Shown here piece by piece: positions 18,755 through 26,377 of a DNA stretch of 64,000 bases. The notes under the pieces were generated by a model, which worked only from the letters and a program-made list of their open reading frames with translations, made no database searches and was not told the DNA's origin. The DNA is from Vibrio sp. Hep-1b-8 (GTDB lineage Bacteria > Pseudomonadota > Gammaproteobacteria > Enterobacterales > Vibrionaceae). Positions within the stretch are counted from its first letter, which is position 1; every line of letters starts with the position of its first letter. Both the position numbers and the translations under genes were made by a program. The stretch covers positions 62,001-126,000 of the forward strand of contig NZ_QEWN01000108.1 of assembly GCF_006124995.1 (NCBI RefSeq), read 5' to 3'.

Positions 18755-19957
18755 CTATCTCTCCACCAAAGCCACTTTCTTATTGTACAAGTTCATCAGA
18801 GCCGATGTGACTAGGCTGAGTGTTAAGTAAACACCCATCGTCATCGCAATGATTTCAATCGCCTGACCAGTTTGGTTCAGCGTTGTACCAGCAAATACTG
18901 AAACCAAGTCGGGGTAACCAATCGCCATCGCAAGCGATGAGTTTTTGGTTAAGTTCAAGTATTGGCTAGTCAGCGGTGGAATAATGATACGCAGTGCTTG
19001 AGGGATAACCACCAGCTTTAGCGTACGAGAACGTGGTAGCCCTAGTGACATAGCGGCTTCTGTCTGACCATGGCTAACGGCATTGATACCTGAACGTACA
19101 ATCTCAGCAATGAACGACGCCGTGTAAACACTCAACGCAAGCAGTAATGCTGCGAGTTCTGGGATGATGCTAATACCACCTTTAAAGTTAAAGCCTTTTA
19201 GAACAGGGTATTCGGCAGAGATAGGTGAACCTGCTAAGAAGTAAACGATGACAGGTAGAACAACACAGAGCCCCAGCATGATACGTCCCATAGGCGTTTG
19301 CTGACCGGTCAGTTTTTGCTTGTTTTTCGCCCATACACCGATCAAAAGCGTCGCGATAATGCCAATAATCACACTTGCTACAACAAAGGAAGAACCTTCG
19401 CCAAAGACTGGGGCAGGGAAGTAGAGGCCACGAACGTTGAGGAAAATGGCTTCACCCAGACTTAAACTTTGGCGAGCTGACGGAAGTGCTTGCAGAACTG
19501 CGAAGTACCAGAAGAAAATCTGAAGAAGTAAAGGAATGTTACGGAATGTCTCAATATAAACAGCAGCAAAACGGCTAACTAACCAGTTAGACGAAAGGCG
19601 TGCGATACCCATTAGAAAGCCAATCACCGTCGCGAGGATGATACCAAAAAACGAGACTAGCGCCGTGTTGAGTAGCCCGACCATAAAGGTGCGGCCGTAA
19701 GAGAAGGTTTCATCGTACTCAATCAGCGTTAAGCCAATCCCAAAGCCGGCTTCTTGAGTTAGAAAGTCAAAACCCGTGGCAATACCACGTGCTTCTAAGT
19801 TGGTTAGTGCATTATTGACAATTGTGTAAAAGAAAAAAACGAGTGCTGAAATCGCTATGATCTGGAAAACAACAGCTCTAAAGGTGGGATTGTATAAAAG
19901 GTTAGCGTTTGAATTCGGTCCGTTATCCGATTTCGTCGCAAAATTAGTAGGTTTCAT
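18755..19957 (-). CDS. aapQ: General L-amino acid ABC transporter permease AapQ
   Basis: A 400-residue inner-membrane permease, the partner of AapM. It has an N-terminal helix (about residues 30-50), a periplasmic stretch, and the BPD_transp_1 core with the EAA loop TEAAMSLGLPRSRTLKLVVIPQALR near residue 300. The 400-residue length with an insertion of extra helices between core segments is normal for AapQ. It follows aapJ after a hairpin that can act as an attenuator, so permeases are probably made in smaller amounts than the binding protein. Confidence 0.94.
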   Translation of the reverse strand: MKPTNFATKSDNGPNSNANLLYNPTFRAVVFQIIAISALVFFFYTIVNNALTNLEARGIATGFDFLTQEAGFGIGLTLIEYDETFSYGRTFMVGLLNTALVSFFGIILATVIGFLMGIARLSSNWLVSRFAAVYIETFRNIPLLLQIFFWYFAVLQALPSARQSLSLGEAIFLNVRGLYFPAPVFGEGSSFVVASVIIGIIATLLIGVWAKNKQKLTGQQTPMGRIMLGLCVVLPVIVYFLAGSPISAEYPVLKGFNFKGGISIIPELAALLLALSVYTASFIAEIVRSGINAVSHGQTEAAMSLGLPRSRTLKLVVIPQALRIIIPPLTSQYLNLTKNSSLAMAIGYPDLVSVFAGTTLNQTGQAIEIIAMTMGVYLTLSLVTSALMNLYNKKVALVER

Positions 19958-19985
19958 ACAGCTATAACCTCAAATCCATTTTTAT

Positions 19986-20010
19986 AAAAAGGGCGGCCAA
20001 AACCGCCCAT
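19986..20010 (-). terminator. Attenuating hairpin between aapJ and aapQ
   Basis: GGGCGG / CCGCCC 6-bp GC stem (19991-19996, 20003-20008) with TTTTT following on the minus strand. A partial terminator after the binding-protein gene is a common way to set the excess of binding protein over permease. Confidence 0.75.
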
Positions 20011-20033
20011 TTTCTATTGTAACTATGTAAAAA

Positions 20034-21062
20034 TTAACGGATTGGAGGAGCGTACATGAAGCCACCCGCATTCCACAGTGCGTTTACGCCACGTGAAATT
20101 TGTAGTGGTGAACCTTCACCGACTGTGCGCTCGAAGCTCTCGCCGTAGTTACCCACTTGTTTCACAACTTGGTAACCCCAATCGTCACGGATGCCTAGGC
20201 CTTTACCTTTAGGACCGTCTACACCAAGAATACGCTTGATGTTTGGATCTTGAGACTTAAGCATTTCGTCTGCATTTTTAGAAGTGATGCCGTATTCTTC
20301 AGCGTTCACCATTGCAGCTAGAGTCCACTTAGCGATGTTAAACCATTGATCGTCACCTTGACGAACCACTGGGCCTAGAGGCTCTTTAGAAATGATTTCT
20401 GGAAGAACTTGAGCAGATGCAGGATCTTGAAGATTCAAGCGAAGTGCGTAAAGACCTGATTGGTCAGTGGTTAGTACGTCACAACGGCCAGCGTCGAAAC
20501 CTTTCGAAGTTTGAGCGGCTGTATCAAATACAACTGGCTTGTAAGACATACCACTGTTACGGAAGTAGTCCGCTAGGTTAAGTTCAGTTGTCGTACCAGA
20601 CTGAACACATACAGAAGCACCATCTAGCTCTTTAGCGCTTGTTAGACCAAGGTCTTTCTTAACCATGAAGCCTTGACCATCGTAGTAGTTAACACCAACG
20701 AAGTTTAGACCTAGAGCTGTATCACGGTGAAGCGTCCAAGTTGTGTTACGAGAAAGAACATCGATCTCACCAGATTGAAGTGCAGTGAAACGCTCTTTCG
20801 CTGTTAGAGGAACGTATTTAACTTTTGATTTATCGCCAAGTACTGCCGCAGCAAGCGCCTGACAGTATTCAACGTCAATGCCTTCCCATTCACCTTTAGA
20901 GTTAGGGTTAGAGAAACCTGGCAAGCCAGTACTTACACCACAAGTTAGGAAACCTTGTTTAGTTACTTTATCTAGCGTGCTATCCGCAGCAGCAGCGCTT
21001 GTAGACATCAGTGCAGTAGATGCCGCTACAACTGAAGCAAGAAGTGTTAGTTTATGTGCCAT
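20034..21062 (-). CDS. aapJ: General L-amino acid periplasmic binding protein AapJ
   Basis: A 342-residue periplasmic substrate-binding protein (SBP_bac_3 family) delivering L-amino acids to AapQMP. A signal peptide occupies residues 1-26 with cleavage near SAAA|ADSTLD. Ligand-fold motifs include FLTCGVSTGLPGFS, GIDVEYCQALAAAVLG, LTAKERFTALQSGEIDVLSRNTTWT and VCVQSGTTTE. ATG at 21062 follows AGGAAGG at the right spacing, which decides the start over an upstream frame. It is the first gene of the operon and is preceded by a long intergenic region shared with the divergent siroheme gene. Confidence 0.96.
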   Translation of the reverse strand: MAHKLTLLASVVAASTALMSTSAAAADSTLDKVTKQGFLTCGVSTGLPGFSNPNSKGEWEGIDVEYCQALAAAVLGDKSKVKYVPLTAKERFTALQSGEIDVLSRNTTWTLHRDTALGLNFVGVNYYDGQGFMVKKDLGLTSAKELDGASVCVQSGTTTELNLADYFRNSGMSYKPVVFDTAAQTSKGFDAGRCDVLTTDQSGLYALRLNLQDPASAQVLPEIISKEPLGPVVRQGDDQWFNIAKWTLAAMVNAEEYGITSKNADEMLKSQDPNIKRILGVDGPKGKGLGIRDDWGYQVVKQVGNYGESFERTVGEGSPLQISRGVNALWNAGGFMYAPPIR

Positions 21063-21522
21063 TTGTATCCTTCCTGTATGATCCATGTTAAATCAGGTTC
21101 AACCTGATACAACGATTAAATGGTGTTGTGTTTCTTAATTATTAGGTTGTGTATGCCCATATTTGGGCCTTAAACAAATCAACCAGTTATAAGCGTAGGA
21201 AAGGATTCGCAATTTCTCAAATGTATAATTTAAAAAGATTTTTGAATGAAATCACAAATCCTGACAGACTTTAGAATGACGAAATGTTGCTTAAATGTAA
21301 ATAGTGCAAGAGGTCACAAATTTGGTGCGACAGGATGGTGTAATAAATTTATCAATACATATAGGGTTCAAATTGGTATCACTGTTATCAATTAGTTAAA
21401 AAAGCTAAAAATAGTTCGAAATTTGGTCATTTATTAGGTGTAATCTGAATTGGGAATGAATCTATTGCTCTATTTTTGGTAGTATCAAGGCTGAAGATGT
21501 TTTTAGTAACTCAAGGAATGAA
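21063..21522. promoter_or_regulatory. Divergent intergenic region with a LuxR/HapR-like half-palindrome
   Basis: 460 bases with no ORF, AT-rich, serving aapJ (left) and the siroheme synthase gene (right). At 21343-21357 the sequence ATAAATTTATCAATA matches the right-hand 15 bases of the Vibrio LuxR/HapR/SmcR consensus; the left six positions (21337-21342) do not match. No other element is convincing. Confidence 0.45.
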
Positions 21523-22461
21523 ATGCAGTATTTTCCACTGTTTATAGACTTAACTCATAAACCCGTTCTGGTCGTTGGTGGGGGTGAGGTCGCAAGCCGC
21601 AAAGTAGATAGCCTAGTTAGGGCGGGAGCGAATGTTACGATCGTCTCACCCAATGTGGAGTCTTACCTCGCCAACTTGATCGAAAAAGGGGACTGCCAAT
21701 GGATCCAAGGGTTCTATTCTGCCGAGTTACTCGAAAGTTGCTATGTTCAAGTTTGGGCGACAACCGACAATCCAGATTTGAATCACCAAGTCCATCATGA
21801 CGCTAAGCGGAAAGGGATATTGGTGAATGTCGTGGATGACCTACCATACTGCGACTTTATTACGCCTTCGATGATTAACCGTGGCCGGATACAACTCGCG
21901 ATATCGAGTGGTGGCTCTTCACCCGTTTTGATTAGGAATGTGAGAGAAAAGCTAGAGGCTGTGTTACCGCAAAACCTAGCGATACAAGCTGACTTCGCGG
22001 CCTCTAAGCGTAATGACATTAAAAGTCGTTTTGCTAGCGTTGAGCAACGACGTAAATTTTGGGAAGCTTATTTTTCGCGCTCAGATGTTGAAAGAGCGAC
22101 CAACAATGGCGATCTAGAGAGAGCCTATCAAGCGCTGCTGCAAGAGGGGGTCGACCAGAGTGGTTCGGTAACTTGGATCGAGTATGGTGAAGATGTCGAG
22201 CTTCTTACCTTGAAAGCATTGAGATTGATGCAGCAGGCCGAGATAGTGTTGCATGACCCGAACTGTCCTTTTGCGTTTATTGACCTCGTTCGCCGTGATG
22301 CGGAAAGAGTTGAATGCAAGAGTGAGGCGGATTTTAGCAATGAACTGCAGAAAGCTCGAAGTCACGATCAAAGAGTGGTGGTGTTAATGCCACCTAAATC
22401 GAAAAGAGTTACCTTCTTACAGGGCAAGGATTTGCTAATAGAGCTGGGAACGGTGAAATAG
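21523..22461 (+). CDS. Siroheme synthase, CysG N-terminal type with vestigial methyltransferase domain
   Basis: A 312-residue enzyme. Residues 1-150 form the precorrin-2 dehydrogenase fold with an NAD-binding VLVVGGGEVASRKV motif, and a conserved catalytic-region Asp in VVDDLPYCDF; ISSGGSSPVL is also typical. This part would oxidise precorrin-2 to sirohydrochlorin and chelate iron, giving siroheme for sulfite and nitrite reductases. Full CysG is about 460 residues with a C-terminal uroporphyrinogen methyltransferase. Here the tail (from about residue 222, LLTLKALRLMQQAEIVLHDP) resembles the start of that domain but lacks its glycine-rich SAM loop and stops after 90 residues, so methyltransferase activity is unlikely. 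A separate CobA-type enzyme must supply precorrin-2. Ends before a shared terminator with yajQ. Confidence 0.88.
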   Translation: MQYFPLFIDLTHKPVLVVGGGEVASRKVDSLVRAGANVTIVSPNVESYLANLIEKGDCQWIQGFYSAELLESCYVQVWATTDNPDLNHQVHHDAKRKGILVNVVDDLPYCDFITPSMINRGRIQLAISSGGSSPVLIRNVREKLEAVLPQNLAIQADFAASKRNDIKSRFASVEQRRKFWEAYFSRSDVERATNNGDLERAYQALLQEGVDQSGSVTWIEYGEDVELLTLKALRLMQQAEIVLHDPNCPFAFIDLVRRDAERVECKSEADFSNELQKARSHDQRVVVLMPPKSKRVTFLQGKDLLIELGTVK

Positions 22462-22489
22462 AAAAGGGCCACTAAGATGTGGCCCTTTT
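22462..22489. terminator. Bidirectional terminator between siroheme gene and yajQ
   Basis: AAAAGGGCCAC / GTGGCCCTTTT, 11-bp perfect inverted repeat with a 6-base loop, between two convergent genes. Confidence 0.9.
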
Positions 22490-22516
22490 ACTTATCAAAC
22501 AGGCGAATAAAAGATA

Positions 22517-23002
22517 TTAGTCGCGGAAGTTCTCATACTGGAATGGTTGACCTAGATCTGATTCACGGATCAGTGCAATAGCAGCTTGCAGATCATCACG
22601 CTTCTTACCAGTTACACGAACCTTGTCGCCTTGAATCGATGCTTGAACTTTCATCTTGTTGTCTTTAATCAGTTTAACGATTTTTTTCGCCATTGGCGTT
22701 TCGATGCCTTGCTTAAATACAACGATTTGATGCCAGTTTCTTCCTGATGCTTCTTCTGGTTTGGCTTCCATTGCATTAACATCAACGCCGCGCTTAGTTA
22801 AGTTACCGCGTAACATATCGCGTAGTTGCTTAAGCTGAAATTCACCCTCTGCGCTTAGCTTCACCGATTCGTCTTTTTGCATCTCGAATGACGCTTCAAC
22901 GCCACGAAAATCAAAACGAGTTGTTAGCTCGCGTGACGCATTGTCTACTGCGTTACGTAGTTCAACAGTATCGATTTCAGAAACAATATCAAATGATGGC
23001 AT
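22517..23002 (-). CDS. yajQ: YajQ family nucleotide-binding protein
   Basis: A 161-residue protein with the complete YajQ sequence ([22 protein letters not shown]..., [25 protein letters not shown]). It has two ferredoxin-like lobes. Members bind tRNA, nucleotides or cyclic-di-GMP; the c-di-GMP role has been shown in Xanthomonas and related bacteria and is only possible here. No signal peptide or membrane segments. It converges on the siroheme gene and is preceded by aroH on the same strand 16 bases away, so the two may share a transcript. Confidence 0.95.
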   Translation of the reverse strand: MPSFDIVSEIDTVELRNAVDNASRELTTRFDFRGVEASFEMQKDESVKLSAEGEFQLKQLRDMLRGNLTKRGVDVNAMEAKPEEASGRNWHQIVVFKQGIETPMAKKIVKLIKDNKMKVQASIQGDKVRVTGKKRDDLQAAIALIRESDLGQPFQYENFRD

Positions 23003-23018
23003 GTTGGAGTCCTTATTA

Positions 23019-24071
23019 TTACGAGCGAGCTTTTACGGCATTTGCCAGCATGTCAAGCATAGTGGCTGTATCATCCCAGCCTAAGCAAGGGTCTGTGATC
23101 GACTGACCGTAAGTAAGATTACTTAGGTCTTCCATGGATTGATTACCTTCGTTAATGAAGCTTTCAGCCATGATGCCTGCTACTTGATTTTTACCTGACT
23201 TGATTTGTTCACAGATGTCTTCAGCGACTTCAAGTTGTTTTCTGTGCTGCTTTTGGCAGTTAGCGTGGCTAAAATCAACCACAAGGCGTTCAGGTAGGCC
23301 AAACTCGCCCAGTTGTTTACATGCTGCATCGACGGATGCTGCATCAAAGTTAGGGCCTTTTTCACCGCCACGAAGGATAACGTGACCAAATGGGTTACCG
23401 CTAGTGCGATATACGGTCATACGGCCGTTTTTGTCTGGTGAATAAAAATAGTGAGACGCTAGAGATGCACGAATTGCATCGATAGCGATCTTGATGTTCC
23501 CGTTGGTACCATTTTTAAAACCAACTGGGCAAGAGAGTGCGGACGCCATTTCACGATGGATTTGTGATTCGGTCGTACGTGCACCAATCGCACCCCATGT
23601 AATGAGATCTGCAATGTACTGGCCAGTGATCATATCTAAAAACTCGGTAGCAGTTGCTAAACCAAGCTTATTGATATCGAGCAATAGCTTACGGGCTTTG
23701 TTCAAACCTGTTTCTAGCGCATAAGAGCCATCAAGATTTGGGTCAGTAATTAACCCCTTCCAACCTACGACAGTGCGAGGCTTTTCAAAATAGGTGCGCA
23801 TAACGATGAACAGTTCATCTTTATACTGATCTTGCACAGCGGCTAAACGCTCTGCGTAGTCAAGGGCGGCATCGGTATCGTGCACGGAACATGGGCCGAC
23901 AATTACCAATAGGCGCTGGTCTTCCCCTGTAAGGATATTTTCAATTTGGCGACGTGACTGTGCGATACGCTCAGCGACCTCATCGGTAATTGGATGGGCG
24001 CTTCCTAATTCTGCCGGAGTTGGCATTGGACCCAATGGTTGGGTTCTTAATTCATCGGTTTTTAATGGCAT
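23019..24071 (-). CDS. aroH: DAHP synthase, AroH-like
   Basis: A 350-residue class I 3-deoxy-D-arabino-heptulosonate 7-phosphate synthase, the first step of aromatic amino acid synthesis: phosphoenolpyruvate plus erythrose 4-phosphate. Motifs [41 protein letters not shown] and [11 protein letters not shown] hold metal- and substrate-binding residues. Sequence details such as TDELRT at the start, ATEFLDM, and [14 protein letters not shown] near the end match E. coli AroH, the tryptophan-sensitive isoenzyme, better than AroF or AroG. I start at ATG 24071; the frame upstream to 24137 has no family sequence. The promoter region contains an 8+8 bp palindrome, and an IS200 element lies only about 130 bases upstream. 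Confidence 0.93.
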   Translation of the reverse strand: MPLKTDELRTQPLGPMPTPAELGSAHPITDEVAERIAQSRRQIENILTGEDQRLLVIVGPCSVHDTDAALDYAERLAAVQDQYKDELFIVMRTYFEKPRTVVGWKGLITDPNLDGSYALETGLNKARKLLLDINKLGLATATEFLDMITGQYIADLITWGAIGARTTESQIHREMASALSCPVGFKNGTNGNIKIAIDAIRASLASHYFYSPDKNGRMTVYRTSGNPFGHVILRGGEKGPNFDAASVDAACKQLGEFGLPERLVVDFSHANCQKQHRKQLEVAEDICEQIKSGKNQVAGIMAESFINEGNQSMEDLSNLTYGQSITDPCLGWDDTATMLDMLANAVKARS

Positions 24072-24167
24072 ACGACAGCCTGTTCTTTTTATTACGAAGC
24101 GGTAAAGATAACGGAAACCAAGATAGGAATAAACCACTTATCGCGATTCTTATTAGCATTAAACTGC

Positions 24168-24189
24168 AAAGTGCAAATCTATGCACTTT
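24168..24189. promoter_or_regulatory. Palindrome upstream of aroH
   Basis: AAAGTGCA-N6-TGCACTTT, a perfect 8-bp inverted repeat about 100 bases before the aroH ATG. It also contains TTGCAC, a passable -35 hexamer, in the leftward direction. It does not match the TrpR or TyrR consensus sequences I know. It may be an operator or simply a hairpin. Confidence 0.4.
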
Positions 24190-24194
24190 TATTT

Positions 24195-24810
24195 TCAGCC
24201 CTAAACCACCTACTTCAGTAGGTGGTTATCATTCAGTGAGGCTTTGCCTGTAGTTCTACCCATGTTAAATGCTCCCTTGATTTTTAGCGAAGTCAAAGAG
24301 GACAAATAACATGAGTAGATACAATCAAGCTTCCCACGTATTTTGGAGATGTCAATATCACATAGTGTGGACGCCAAAATACAGATTTAGGATCTTGAAG
24401 AACAATGTAGGCAAAGAAGTTTATCGGTGTATAAATGTTTACTGTAATCAACTTGGATGGGAAGTTGTTGAGCTGAACGTCCAAGTTGACCACGTGCACT
24501 TAGTCGTAAAGGTTCCACCCAAGCTATCAATATCCAAGTTGATGGGCGTATTGAAAGGCAAAATAGCCTTAAAGCTCTTCAGTAAGTTTCCATATTTGAG
24601 GAAAAATAAGCTTTGGGGTAATCACTTTTGGCAAAGGGGCTATTTTGTCGATAGTGTAGGAATTAATGAAGAAATCATTCGACGTTATGTAAGACATCAG
24701 GAGAAGAAAGAGCGCGTGGAACAGCAACAATTAGCGCTGGACTAAACAAAGGCCCCCTTTTAGGGGGCTCACACAAAGCCACCTTCTTTAGAAGGTGGTA
24801 ATTTACTTAC
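24195..24810 (+). mobile_element. IS200-family insertion sequence
   Basis: A single tnpA gene flanked by imperfect-end hairpins typical of IS200: left AACCACCTAC-TTCA-GTAGGTGGTT (24204-24227) and right CCACCTTC-TTTA-GAAGGTGG (24779-24798), plus an internal terminator-like GCCCCC / GGGGGC (24752-24768). No TnpB accessory gene is present and there are no target duplications, both normal for this family. The exact ends are estimated to within about 10 bases. It lies between the aroH promoter and the PEP-synthase-like gene. Confidence 0.88.
24311..24745 (+). CDS. tnpA: IS200 Y1-family transposase TnpA
   Basis: A 144-residue HUH single-strand transposase, apparently intact. The HVH metal-binding motif is at residues 61-63 (VDHVHLVV) and the likely nucleophile is Tyr126 in RRYVRHQEKK, with the usual Gln four residues on. 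The N-terminus VFWRCQYHIVWTPKYR is characteristic. It excises and inserts the element as circular single strands using the subterminal hairpins. The gene length is close to the family norm (about 140-155 residues), so this copy could still be mobile. The ATG has no strong ribosome site, as expected for a poorly translated IS200 transposase. Confidence 0.95.
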   Translation: MSRYNQASHVFWRCQYHIVWTPKYRFRILKNNVGKEVYRCINVYCNQLGWEVVELNVQVDHVHLVVKVPPKLSISKLMGVLKGKIALKLFSKFPYLRKNKLWGNHFWQRGYFVDSVGINEEIIRRYVRHQEKKERVEQQQLALD

Positions 24811-24899
24811 TAAAAATGCTAGCAACCCCTTGTATTATCGACATACGATAGGTATGTTGAGGAATAGAAATACAACGAAAACCTTTGCCTGGAGCAGTA

Positions 24900-25787
24900 A
24901 TGAGTTTAACCCGTTCTAGCAGTATGCATCCTGCGCTAAACCTCGGCGATTCACTTCCTCAGCTTGATCAAGCAACCAGTGGTTCGCACCTTTTTGTATC
25001 ATTGTCAGAAATGATTTTAGAACATGTCTTCTACCATCCCGATCATGCCGCGATTTTGCCATCTCTTGAAGAGAGTGAAGTGGCATCAATTAATGCCATC
25101 TTGGGCGAGCAGACGCTAGAGTTGCACTTCGTATCGACACTCACTGAACAGATTTTAGCGGCAGTGAAGCCACAACATCAGTCGGTACGCATCGATCTAG
25201 GTGGTGCCGACAGCTACAGTTTCCGAACACTGTTGGGGGGACAGCTTGAGCCAACTGAAGTTAACCCAGCGCTTGGTTTGCGCGGTGTCTCTCGTTTTGC
25301 CCATGAGAAATTTGTCCAGTTGTTTACGCTAGAGTGTCAGGTGATTAAGGCATTGCAGCAGCAAGGTTGCGATGTTGAAATTGTCGTACCTTTTGTCAGA
25401 GGATTGTCTGATGCCGCCAAAGTAATCGACTTACTCGCAGAACAAGGTTTACCAAGGGGACTCAATGGTTTGAAAGTTCTCTATACCGTTGATGTACCAT
25501 CGGGCGCGTTGTTATCAGAGCGATTACTTCATTACTTTGATGGCTTGGTGATCAATGTGGAAAACTTAGCTCAATTCACCTTAGGGGTTGATCGCCTTAG
25601 TGAGGAGTTGGAGTATCTGTTTGATCCGGAAAGCGAAGCTGTCATGATGCTGATTGAGCAGGCCGTCGACGCGGCGACGAACAGCAATAAGCCGATTGTT
25701 CTAGTCAGTAATGGGTTAGTTCAATATGCTCGTTTACAAGAGTACATCGTTGAGCATCCACAGATAGACGTTTTGGTGACGTTGTAA
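24900..25787 (+). CDS. PEP-synthase C-terminal-like protein, probably catalytically inactive
   Basis: A 295-residue soluble protein. From about residue 120 onward it aligns with the C-terminal TIM-barrel of phosphoenolpyruvate synthase: NPALGLRGVSRF (compare NPMLGFRGASRY), LECQVIKAL, VEIVVPFVR, QGLPRGLNGLKV and LLHYFDGLVINVENLAQFTLGVDRLS. The swivelling phosphohistidine and ATP-grasp domains are absent. The barrel's catalytic cysteine segment (GICGQG in PpsA) is replaced by LVSNGLVQ and the GSNDMTQ loop by NVENLAQ, so PEP synthesis is not expected. Start ATG 24900 follows GGAG by seven bases; an earlier in-frame ATG at 24885 lacks that site. Function unknown; it could bind a PEP-like ligand or regulate. 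It lies directly downstream of the IS200. Confidence 0.7.
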   Translation: MSLTRSSSMHPALNLGDSLPQLDQATSGSHLFVSLSEMILEHVFYHPDHAAILPSLEESEVASINAILGEQTLELHFVSTLTEQILAAVKPQHQSVRIDLGGADSYSFRTLLGGQLEPTEVNPALGLRGVSRFAHEKFVQLFTLECQVIKALQQQGCDVEIVVPFVRGLSDAAKVIDLLAEQGLPRGLNGLKVLYTVDVPSGALLSERLLHYFDGLVINVENLAQFTLGVDRLSEELEYLFDPESEAVMMLIEQAVDAATNSNKPIVLVSNGLVQYARLQEYIVEHPQIDVLVTL

Positions 25788-25870
25788 CTCAAACTGGTTG
25801 TTAAGTCACTGTTTATAACGCCTAATGTTAATGAAATGTTGACATTGGGCGTTGTTCGTTATGAACTAAG

Positions 25871-26377
25871 ATGAATTTCACTGGTCGGACTAGTTCAATG
25901 TTGTCAGCTCTCTCAAAAGCAAATCTCTATCTCAATCTGTTCGGATTTTTTAAAGTGCCGTTTATTTGGCTGGCTCGGCCAAAGATATTGGAACTGAATG
26001 CCGAGCGTGTTGAAGTCAAAATTCCCCTAAAAAGAAGAACCAAAAATCACCTCAACAGTATGTATTTTGGTGCATTGGCTGTCGGGGCTGATGTCGCAGG
26101 AGGTTTTATGGCGATGAGTAAAGCTGAGCAGTGCGGCAAAAGGGTATCACTAGCCTTTAAAGCAGTAGAAGGGCAGTTTCTCAAACGTCCCGAAGCAGAT
26201 GTTCATTTCGTTTGTGAAGATGGCAAGTTGATCGATGACATGCTAGAGAGGACTTTCGCTACTGGTGAGCGCGTCAATCAAGCAGTGAAAATTACCGCCA
26301 TTTGCCCAAGTCTGCACGGCGATGAACCTATGGCGGAATTTTTACTTACTCTGTCATTGAAGAGAATGGATGGCTAA
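25871..26377 (+). CDS. DUF4442 hotdog-fold protein (possible thioesterase)
   Basis: A 168-residue protein resembling the DUF4442/PaaI-like hotdog families. Visible: LYLNLFGFFKVPFIWLARPKI at the start, RTKNHLNSMYFGALAVGADVAGGFMA (the N-H-x-x-x-x-Y region typical of acyl-CoA thioesterase-like folds) and KAVEGQFLKRPEADVHF. Substrate unknown; acyl-CoA or acyl-carrier thioesters are plausible. The start is uncertain: ATG 25871 or ATG 25898, neither with a strong ribosome site. Its last 32 bases overlap the convergent membrane-protein gene. Confidence 0.75.
   Translation: MNFTGRTSSMLSALSKANLYLNLFGFFKVPFIWLARPKILELNAERVEVKIPLKRRTKNHLNSMYFGALAVGADVAGGFMAMSKAEQCGKRVSLAFKAVEGQFLKRPEADVHFVCEDGKLIDDMLERTFATGERVNQAVKITAICPSLHGDEPMAEFLLTLSLKRMDG

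Noticed and set aside
25776-25788. GTGACGTTGTAAC overlapping the end of the PEP-synthase-like gene
   Set aside because: One mismatch in the essential right arm and no supporting context, so not called as a matS site.
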